Position numbers and translations under genes: made by a program. From NCBI RefSeq assembly GCF_900313065.1, contig NZ_OMPU01000015.1, positions 17,534 through 81,533 on the forward strand: a stretch of 64,000 nt of DNA. Direction: 5' to 3'. Under the pieces are notes generated by a model. The model searched no databases and was not told where the DNA came from. It was given only the letters and a program-made list of their open reading frames with translations. Shown here one piece after another: positions 17,876-24,965 of the stretch (positions are counted from its first letter, which is position 1; every line of letters starts with the position of its first letter). The DNA is from Kiloniella sp. EL199 (GTDB lineage: Bacteria; Pseudomonadota; Alphaproteobacteria; Kiloniellales; Kiloniellaceae).

Positions 17876-18802
17876 TTATCCGATATCACGGTTTACTTTG
17901 AAGCCTTTGCCTTTGGGATCAACGATGAAATCGCCGTCCGTAACAGCATAGCTCCAGGCGGCGGATTTTTTCATCCCGCCCAATGGGTACATATGAACTT
18001 TTTTAATGCCGCAGTTTGGATCTTCAGCGTAATAGCGGGCCAGATCCATAACCAGTTTGTCCGGTGCGTTGACAGTCATCAGTTTTGCGATGTTCTTGGC
18101 CTGTCGGGTCAGAACACGCATGGAAGAGCCAATACCGCAGGCTTTTGCATGGTTCATAAGTGTTTTGATTGTTGCAAGTCCGGGCACACCAAGGTGGATT
18201 GGAAGCTTGTTGCCTTCGGCCTGAATCTTTTTGTCCCAAGCTATGATCGGTTCGGCCTCAAAGCAAAACTGCGTTGCGATGTACATATAGGCATCGGTTT
18301 GCTCTTTGAAAGTATTTTTCCAGGCAATAGCTTCGCGCAGGCCAGCTTCGCTGATATCCGGGCTTCCTTCCGGATGACCTGCCACACCAATTGATTTGAT
18401 ACCGTATTTGTCAAAAAGGCCAGTTTCCATCAATTGCATGGAGCTTTCGAATTCGCCCAGTGGCTTGTCAACGGCACCACCCAGTGCAACAGCATGTTTA
18501 ATGCCAACTTCGCCCTGCAGGGTTTTGAGGTATTCTTCAAAATCACTATGCGAGCGAATAGAGCGTGCAGCAAAGTGTGGAAGAGGGACAAAACCTTCAT
18601 CTTTGAGACGTTTTGATGTTGAAACTGTATCCGCAAAATCAGAGCCAGGCAGAAAGGTCACAGCTATTTCTGTGCCAGGGCGAAGATGCACACGATAATC
18701 GGGTGTCTTAGCCGCGGATCCCGGTGTTGTTTCAATTGTAAAACCAGTCATGAAGTCGATGATCTGTTGTTTGACGACTTCTGGATTGAACTCTGTACTC
18801 AT
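17876..18802 (-). CDS. methylenetetrahydrofolate reductase (MetF-like)
   Basis: A 308-residue flavin-dependent TIM-barrel protein of the MetF family. Visible motifs are EIAVTFLPGSD near residue 50, FVPLPHFAARS, IGVAGHPEGSPD at about residue 150 and YIATQFCFEAEPII. The end carries the GGMKKSAAW stretch. In biosynthesis MetF makes 5-methyl-THF for methionine. Its place between corrinoid and methyltransferase genes suggests the reverse direction here, oxidising 5-methyl-THF to methylene-THF (inference). Start is ATG 18802; the gap to the PF13769 gene is 45 bp. Confidence 0.92.
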   Translation of the reverse strand: MSTEFNPEVVKQQIIDFMTGFTIETTPGSAAKTPDYRVHLRPGTEIAVTFLPGSDFADTVSTSKRLKDEGFVPLPHFAARSIRSHSDFEEYLKTLQGEVGIKHAVALGGAVDKPLGEFESSMQLMETGLFDKYGIKSIGVAGHPEGSPDISEAGLREAIAWKNTFKEQTDAYMYIATQFCFEAEPIIAWDKKIQAEGNKLPIHLGVPGLATIKTLMNHAKACGIGSSMRVLTRQAKNIAKLMTVNAPDKLVMDLARYYAEDPNCGIKKVHMYPLGGMKKSAAWSYAVTDGDFIVDPKGKGFKVNRDIG

Positions 18803-18847
18803 CTCATTAAACCTAAATGGGCGTTAGTCTTTAGCTTAACTGGTGAC

Positions 18848-19153
18848 TTAACTATCGTTGGAAAGGCCACCGTTTTGAACGAGGGCGTCTAATTTTTCGT
18901 CGGTGTATTCATTTTCGATCTGTGTTGCCATGGCTTGAGCTTCGGCATCCAGATCATCCCCGCAGTCTGTGGGAACACTTCTGCGCCAGTGTTCCAAATA
19001 TGAATCACTGTCTTTTAGTTTGGCTTTCATTGCGGCGCGGTCGATTGCCTTTTCAAAGCGTTCGTGTAACTGAACCTTTGCGTTTTTACGACCTGCTTTA
19101 ACGATAATTTGCGCAGGGATATCCCGCCAATAAACAAGTGTTAACTTGGCCAA
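18848..19153 (-). CDS. 'virulence factor' family protein (PF13769)
   Basis: A 101-residue soluble protein matching the misleadingly named Virulence_fact family: the opening AKLTLVYWRDIPAQIIVKAGRKNAKVQL and the DRAAMKAKL, SYLEHWRRS and CGDD segments are characteristic. The family is usually found beside corrinoid-dependent methyl-transfer genes in alphaproteobacteria, as it is here, so a role in methyl transfer is more plausible than virulence; the biochemical function is not known. It lies 10 bp after the DUF1638 gene and is almost certainly co-transcribed with it. Confidence 0.88.
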   Translation of the reverse strand: MAKLTLVYWRDIPAQIIVKAGRKNAKVQLHERFEKAIDRAAMKAKLKDSDSYLEHWRRSVPTDCGDDLDAEAQAMATQIENEYTDEKLDALVQNGGLSNDS

Positions 19154-19163
19154 TGTAAATCTC

Positions 19164-19781
19164 CTAGTTGATGGCAGACATAAAGCTGCTCAACTCGCCG
19201 TATCCCGTAAATTTGTAATGATATTCCAAGCCAATTTTTTCGGCAGCTTGCTGTGCTAGCTCTTGAAGTTCCTGATCTTCAGTCTGGGCCAGATACACGA
19301 GCTTTGTGTAATTACCGAAATACATTGGTAAAAGTTCAGGGTGTTTTGCAATGCCCATCCCTTCCATGATCAAGGTATCAAAATGTCTAACGAGATAATC
19401 TGTTAGGTAAAAGCATGTGATGTCATTTTCATGCATCTGATCAAAGGCACCAAGGCCTGTGAAAAAGGCATAACAGTGAACACCATCTATGCGTTTGACG
19501 CCTTCTTCTTCCAGAACTCTGTCCAGTTCGCCACCTGTGCCGCAATCGCCATAAACGACAACAATGTTCCCGTAAACATCTTTGTTTTCCTGGATTTTGT
19601 TGCGCACACCCTGTGGAATTTTATCTGGCGTATTGTGCCAGATTGCCGGAAGACACGTAATATCGAGATGATTCCAGCTGTTTAATTTATTAAGGGCGAT
19701 GATTTCTCTGGCAACCGCACCACATGCGATAAGAAGAGTTTTACTCTCCTTATCGTCGATGTGGGTGTTTGTATCGGACAT
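19164..19781 (-). CDS. DUF1638 family protein
   Basis: A 205-residue protein of the uncharacterised DUF1638 family. The conserved opening LLIACGAVAREI, the strand ITCLPAIWHNTPDKIP and the glycine-rich VYGDCGTGGELDRVL loop are present, followed by HCYAFFTGLGAFDQ. Cysteines in ACGAV, DCGTGG and VHCYAF may bind a metal or iron-sulfur centre (inference). The family regularly accompanies methyl-corrinoid systems; it has no proven reaction. It follows the corrinoid protein gene by 21 bp. Confidence 0.9.
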   Translation of the reverse strand: MSDTNTHIDDKESKTLLIACGAVAREIIALNKLNSWNHLDITCLPAIWHNTPDKIPQGVRNKIQENKDVYGNIVVVYGDCGTGGELDRVLEEEGVKRIDGVHCYAFFTGLGAFDQMHENDITCFYLTDYLVRHFDTLIMEGMGIAKHPELLPMYFGNYTKLVYLAQTEDQELQELAQQAAEKIGLEYHYKFTGYGELSSFMSAIN

Positions 19782-19802
19782 TGTCCTGAACTATTCAGCT
19801 TT

Positions 19803-20495
19803 TTAAGCTTGATTGTGGCGGCGTTGCATGGCTTCTTTTGCCATTTCAACGGCGACAGCAGCATCTCGGCAATAGTGATCTGCACCAATAGCCTCACCAA
19901 AAGCTTCGTTAAGCGGCGCGCCACCAACCATTACAACATAGTCGTCGCGAATGCCTTTTTCTTTCATGGTGTCGATGACGACTTTCATGTAAGGCATTGT
20001 TGTTGTCAAAAGTGCGGACATGCCCAGAATATCTGGCTTGTGCTCTTCGAGTGCTTCAAGATAGTTTTCAACCGGGTTGTTAATACCTAAATCGATAACT
20101 TCAAAGCCAGCACCTTCCATCATCATGGAAACAAGGTTTTTCCCGATGTCATGGATGTCGCCTTTAACTGTGCCGATAACCATTTTACCAAGTTTTGGTG
20201 CACCTGTTTCAGCCAGAAGAGGACGCAGGATGCCCATGCCGCCTTTCATAGCGCCAGCAGCAAGTAGAACTTCTGGTACGAAAAGGATACCATCACGGAA
20301 GTCAACACCAACGATACGCATGCCCTCAACCAAAGCTTTGGTCAGAACATCATATGGAGCCCAGCCGCGCTCAAGAAGGATTTCAACGCCTTCAAGGATT
20401 TCGTCTTTCAGACCATCATAGAGGTCATCGTGCATTTGCAAGACAAGTTCGTCATCATCAAGCGTGCGCAGATCTAGATCATCTTCTTCAGACAT
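19803..20495 (-). CDS. corrinoid (B12-binding) methyl-carrier protein, MtbC/MtgC-like
   Basis: A 230-residue cobalamin protein. Residues about 12-95 form the helical cap (methionine-synthase cap type) and residues about 100-225 the Rossmann B12-binding domain. The base-off/His-on motif DIHDIGKN carries the lower-ligand His115, followed by MSALLTTTM and VMVGGAPLNEAF, the serine/threonine and GG motifs that complete the site. It would shuttle a methyl group from a substrate:corrinoid methyltransferase to the methyl-THF enzyme of this cluster. It is the first gene of the operon; no substrate-specific partner (MttB/MtgB type) is in the window. Confidence 0.94.
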   Translation of the reverse strand: MSEEDDLDLRTLDDDELVLQMHDDLYDGLKDEILEGVEILLERGWAPYDVLTKALVEGMRIVGVDFRDGILFVPEVLLAAGAMKGGMGILRPLLAETGAPKLGKMVIGTVKGDIHDIGKNLVSMMMEGAGFEVIDLGINNPVENYLEALEEHKPDILGMSALLTTTMPYMKVVIDTMKEKGIRDDYVVMVGGAPLNEAFGEAIGADHYCRDAAVAVEMAKEAMQRRHNQA

Positions 20496-20878
20496 GTCTG
20501 TATACTCTCATACCAAGGTTATATTTGTTTAGGGGAGCGATTATGCGACGCCACATGTTTTATTCGCAGGACCCCATGTATAACATTTATATAACGGTAA
20601 AAATTCCGCTTTGCATGTTCGATATGCGACGCTCATTTTTCCTTTGACGAAATAATGACAAACAATTGTTTGAAACGTCATGATATTGTAACGCAAATCA
20701 TTACATTTTTAACTATTTAATAAGTCTTGATCTGTACATGTGGTCCAGCCGAAAAGAGACCGCGTATTTAAAGGTGCTAAAATGCGCGCGTATATCGCAG
20801 TACAATTATCGATGTCGCGTATGCCATTTCTGAAATGGCCGTCATGGGGTGGTTGCAGATTAGAGTGAGGGATATATT
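20496..20878. other. 383-bp divergent intergenic region with repeats
   Basis: It separates the corrinoid operon from the histidine kinase gene, both reading away. ATGCGACGC occurs twice in direct orientation (20543-20551 and 20624-20632), and a perfect 7-bp inverted repeat, GCCATTT-ctg-AAATGGC, lies at 20823-20839, 40 bp before the kinase start. No riboswitch was recognised. These are candidate operator sites only. Confidence 0.5.
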
Positions 20879-23692
20879 GTGATAAAGGGCGACAGGGGGC
20901 AATCTGGGGTCAGCGATGATCCGGGTGGAGCGAAGCATCAGGGGCTTTCCAGAACTCTTTCTGTTCGGCGGTTACGTATTCGCGCGATTCAGCTAAACGT
21001 TGCCGCATGTATTTTTTCAGCTCTTTTAATTGGTTTATGGGTTAATAGCACTTATCAAGATGTTTCGAACGAAATTGATGAGCAGGTTCACACAGCTCTG
21101 AACCGGATCGCCTCCCCTTTAACTCTTTTTCTTAAGAATATTGATGATGAAATCCCTCTGCACAGTCGGCGCTCGGGATTTAATAATGTGCAGCTTCTGT
21201 CTGTGCTGGATTCAAATGGGGATGTTATTCTGGGGGATCAGGCTATTCCATTGCCCCCAGAATATAATCTTAAGAAACTGATTGAGAGTGTTGAAACGCG
21301 AAATGCATCATCAATCAGCTTACCTTTTCTTGCCCAAAATGAATGGTATGCAACGGTTTTACGTACGATTAAAAGTTCTGGCGGTAATGGGAAGTCGTAT
21401 GTTGCATCGACGTTTCGTGTGCATGATTTTATGACCCGATGGGCGGTATTAGGGTTACCCAAAAGGTCAATGGTTTCTATTCAGACAGATGGCGGACGGC
21501 TGTGGTTGGATGATAATTTTTCTGAAGACTTGATCGGTCGGGAAACGCCTTATTTGCTTTCTAACCTTGCGGAACGAGGAAATGTTTCTGTTTGGGATCT
21601 GGATGGCGTGAAGCGAATTGTGATGGGGCAGGGGATTGATCATTTCGGGTTGTCTGTCGTGATTGGCATTCCTGCTGATTATATTGAGGTTGTCTGGCGC
21701 GATCGTTATTCCGCGTCCGTAGGTTTTGCCCTCGGGGCCAGTCTGGTATTAATAATCGCGTTGTATTTGGGGGGGCGAATTTTTGTAACTACCGCGCAGC
21801 GACGGGATGGTGCCGTCTTGGCGTTGAAAGATAGTGAACGCAGATTCAGAGACATTGCAGGTGCCGCAACTGACTGGTTTTGGGAAATGGGGCCTGATTT
21901 ACGCTTTACCTTTGTCTCTCAGCTTCAGGAATGGAACTTGTTGGGGAAATCGTTTAGCGATGTGAAGGGGGATGGTCTGACAGATGAAAGCTTCTTGAAG
22001 GTTCTCAAATCCCGTTCTTCTTTCCGGGATCTTGAGCTTGTGGTGCCTGATCTGGCTGGTGTATCCCGGATACTGCGCCTAAGTGGTGTACCTGTCTTTG
22101 ATAAAAAAGGGGAATTCAGGGGGTATAGAGGAGCGGGGAGTGATATCACTGAACGTAGAAAAGAGCAGCAGAAGATGGCAACAGCTCATGCACGGTTGTT
22201 TCGTGCGTTTGAAAGTTTTTCCGGTGCTGTAACTCTCTATGATGAAAATGATAAGCTGGTTGCATTTAATCGCCGTTTTCAGGAAATTTTCTTTCCCGGA
22301 CGTCCCATGGTAATTCGTGTTGGAATGACTTATGAAGACGTATCAATTTCCTATGTGAATACCGGGCAGGATCCTCTGAGTGTTGAAAAACGCGAGAGCT
22401 ATATCAAAGCCATGATGTCTCGTCGCGGGAAACGAAACAGGGAGTTTCAGTTTGCAGAAGATTCCTGGCTTAAAATTACAGACCATAAAACACCTGAAAA
22501 TGACCTTTTCACCGTTTATACCGATATTAGCGACTATAAAGCACGCGAAGCAGAGTTAATGGATCTTAGCCGTGAGAATCACCGCTTGGCTGCGGCGGTG
22601 AGTTCTACTGATGCCGGGGTTATTATTGCGGATGCGCAAAAAGAAAATCGCCCCATAGTCTATACAAACCCTGCTTTCACAAAATTGACAGGCTATACAA
22701 ATAAAGAAATTCCTAATCTGCATTCAGGGTTCTTGCAGGGTGATGGGACTGATCCGCATGTCCGCGACATTCTTGAGAAGAGCTTGAATGAAAATCATCA
22801 TGCTCGTGTAGATATGCTGAATTATCATCGGGATGGGCATACACTTTGGAACCAAATTGACCTTAGTCCTATTTTTGATGATGAGGGAAGCATTCAGTAT
22901 TTCGTTTGTGTGATGCAAGACATTACCAAGCAAAAGGAAGTCGAAAAAGAGCTGACAATTCTCAAGGAAAGTGCCGAATTAGCCAACAGGGCAAAATCAG
23001 AGTTTATGGCCTTGATGAGCCATGAGTTGCGAACGCCGTTAAATGCTATTTTGGGTTTTTCCGAAATTCTGGCAGATGAAATGTTTGGGCCGCTAGGGAG
23101 CCCGCGGTATAAAGATTATGCGCGTGATGTTAATGAATCAGGTACGCATTTGCTTGAGCTTATCAATGATATTCTGGATCTGTCGAAGGCAGAAGCGGGT
23201 AAGATTGAGCTTCACGAAGAGCATTTTGATATTAATAACGTTGTTCAGCGCTGTAATAAGATGCTCTCTGGACGCGCAGAACAGGCAGGTTTGAGTGTTA
23301 TGTTACAGCTTGAATCTGGCCTTCCCAGTCTTTGTGGGGACGAGCGCCGTATTAAGCAGGTGTTGATCAACCTGATATCAAATGCGGTCAAATTTACCCT
23401 CTCAGGTGGGAGTATTACGATTACAACTCATATATCTGATCGTGGGCTGGAGTTATCGGTTATGGATACAGGCATTGGTATGTCATCAAGTGAAATTCCA
23501 AAGGCTTTGGCGCCTTTTGTGCAGGTTGATTCCAGCCTAAGTCGCAAGCATGAGGGAACTGGTTTGGGGTTGCCTTTGTCCAAGCGATTAACAGAGTTGC
23601 ACGGAGCCCAATTCCTGATTGAAAGTGCGCCTAACGTAGGTACGACTGTGACGCTGGTCTTTCCCATTGAAGCTCAGAGATTAACTGCGTAA
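20879..23692 (+). CDS. membrane-bound PAS/LOV-like sensor histidine kinase
   Basis: A 937-residue kinase starting at GTG 20879 behind GTGAGGGAT. Two membrane segments (about residues 38-55 and 285-302) bracket an extracytoplasmic sensor region. Then come a PAS domain (RRFRDIAGAATDWFWEM), a second PAS (SFSGAVTLYDENDKLVAFNRRF) and a third, LOV-like PAS at about residues 565-690 (YTNPAFTKLTGY, then LNYHRDGHTLWNQ). The kinase core follows: HisKA with H715 in SHELRTPLNAI and HATPase with NLISNAVKFT and DTGIGM. The usual LOV cysteine is Ser616. No response regulator is encoded alongside. It is divergent from the corrinoid operon and converges on the EamA gene. Confidence 0.9.
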   Translation: MIKGDRGQSGVSDDPGGAKHQGLSRTLSVRRLRIRAIQLNVAACIFSALLIGLWVNSTYQDVSNEIDEQVHTALNRIASPLTLFLKNIDDEIPLHSRRSGFNNVQLLSVLDSNGDVILGDQAIPLPPEYNLKKLIESVETRNASSISLPFLAQNEWYATVLRTIKSSGGNGKSYVASTFRVHDFMTRWAVLGLPKRSMVSIQTDGGRLWLDDNFSEDLIGRETPYLLSNLAERGNVSVWDLDGVKRIVMGQGIDHFGLSVVIGIPADYIEVVWRDRYSASVGFALGASLVLIIALYLGGRIFVTTAQRRDGAVLALKDSERRFRDIAGAATDWFWEMGPDLRFTFVSQLQEWNLLGKSFSDVKGDGLTDESFLKVLKSRSSFRDLELVVPDLAGVSRILRLSGVPVFDKKGEFRGYRGAGSDITERRKEQQKMATAHARLFRAFESFSGAVTLYDENDKLVAFNRRFQEIFFPGRPMVIRVGMTYEDVSISYVNTGQDPLSVEKRESYIKAMMSRRGKRNREFQFAEDSWLKITDHKTPENDLFTVYTDISDYKAREAELMDLSRENHRLAAAVSSTDAGVIIADAQKENRPIVYTNPAFTKLTGYTNKEIPNLHSGFLQGDGTDPHVRDILEKSLNENHHARVDMLNYHRDGHTLWNQIDLSPIFDDEGSIQYFVCVMQDITKQKEVEKELTILKESAELANRAKSEFMALMSHELRTPLNAILGFSEILADEMFGPLGSPRYKDYARDVNESGTHLLELINDILDLSKAEAGKIELHEEHFDINNVVQRCNKMLSGRAEQAGLSVMLQLESGLPSLCGDERRIKQVLINLISNAVKFTLSGGSITITTHISDRGLELSVMDTGIGMSSSEIPKALAPFVQVDSSLSRKHEGTGLGLPLSKRLTELHGAQFLIESAPNVGTTVTLVFPIEAQRLTA

Positions 23693-23704
23693 GCCTTACA
23701 TTTG

Positions 23705-24673
23705 TTATTCTAGTATCAGTGTGATAATGCCCACAGTTATAAGGGCGATACCCATAAGTTCTTTACGTTTGAGGCGTTCTTTGAAAAAGAAATAGCCAAT
23801 TAAAAGAGTAAAGATAAGCTCCACCTGTCCCAAGGTTCTGACATGGGCTGCATTCTCCAGTGTCATTGCTGCAAACCATCCTGCCGAGCCAAGCATACCT
23901 GTTAAGCCGATCCAAATAGCAGCTTTCCAGCTGTGGAGGACTTTGATGAAGACTTTGGGGGATGTGCCTAATATATAGGCCCCCATTATCAGTGTTTGAA
24001 AGCCTGTGACCCAAACCAAAGTGTAGGCAGATTGGATGGCAAATCCACTTTCTTCAAGAGACAGAGAGGCGGCGCGATAAGAAACGGCGGATAAAGCGAA
24101 AAGCCCACCGGCAATCAACCCGGGTAAGATGCTTCTATCCGTTAAAATTGTTTGAATTAATCTGTTGATCGCGGATGATTCGTTTGATCCTTGAGTTTCT
24201 GAACCTTGCTGCTCTTTTCTCTTGTAGAGTGCAAGTACGCCAACCAAACTTATTATGATACCGACAATAGCTTGAACAGATAAGTTGTCTCCTAAGAGGA
24301 CGAAGCCAAACAAAGCAGTCTGGATAGCTTCTGTTTTGGTCAGGCTTGTGCCGACAGCAAAGTTTCTTTGTCCAAACAGCCAGACAAGAACAAAGGTTGC
24401 CAGTATTTGCGCGATGCCCCCTACGGCACCATAGCTCAGAAAGCTGGTGTTGATTGTGGGAAGGATACTCGCATTGGTTATGTCTGTCGCTGTGTCTGCG
24501 CTTTGTACAAGAAGTAAAATGGCCAGATATATCCAGCTAAAAGGAACTGCGTAGAGGAAGCGTGCATAGGTTGCCCCTGTTGTATCCAGCCGACCCTTGA
24601 GGTGTTTTTGCAAGGCTGTACGGATGTTTTGAAAAAGAGCAGCGGCGACAGTGATTGGGATCCAGAGTTCCAT
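23705..24673 (-). CDS. EamA-family (DMT) transporter
   Basis: A 322-residue inner-membrane protein with about ten hydrophobic segments in the two-EamA arrangement. The start at 24673 (MELWIPIT) is where the family's conserved opening WIPITVAAALFQNIRTALQKHLKG begins; a longer reading frame adds 57 residues that lack the family pattern. Members export or import small solutes; the substrate here is unknown. It lies between a histidine kinase and the TMAO-reductase-like gene but points away from the latter, and no co-transcription is evident. Confidence 0.83.
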   Translation of the reverse strand: MELWIPITVAAALFQNIRTALQKHLKGRLDTTGATYARFLYAVPFSWIYLAILLLVQSADTATDITNASILPTINTSFLSYGAVGGIAQILATFVLVWLFGQRNFAVGTSLTKTEAIQTALFGFVLLGDNLSVQAIVGIIISLVGVLALYKRKEQQGSETQGSNESSAINRLIQTILTDRSILPGLIAGGLFALSAVSYRAASLSLEESGFAIQSAYTLVWVTGFQTLIMGAYILGTSPKVFIKVLHSWKAAIWIGLTGMLGSAGWFAAMTLENAAHVRTLGQVELIFTLLIGYFFFKERLKRKELMGIALITVGIITLILE

Positions 24674-24868
24674 AGTATAATCTGAGTTTATTTTGGTGTC
24701 TATTATGCGAATTGCATTGATGAAGTGGATTGAAAACAGTTTTTTACACCGCATCAAAATTTGTGCGGTGAGAATTTCATTAAGCACAATACACAATAAT
24801 AACCCAGTGACAATGAAGATAAGAAATAACGAGAAATCTCCCAATGAATTGATTTTTATAACAAAGTT

Positions 24869-24882
24869 TTGATGTAAATCAT
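24869..24882. promoter_or_regulatory. FNR/FixK-type binding site upstream of the TorA-like gene
   Basis: TTGATGTAAATCAT matches the FNR/FixK box TTGAT-N4-ATCAA at nine of ten defined positions. It is centred about 90 bp before the start codon of a periplasmic reductase expected to act without oxygen. That an FNR-type protein binds it is inference. Confidence 0.6.
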
Positions 24883-24965
24883 GGCATCCTCATTTGGGGC
24901 TTAATTACAATATTACGAAATTTAAGCGATGTTTGGTAATTTTGTAACAAATCATGAGGTTGGTA

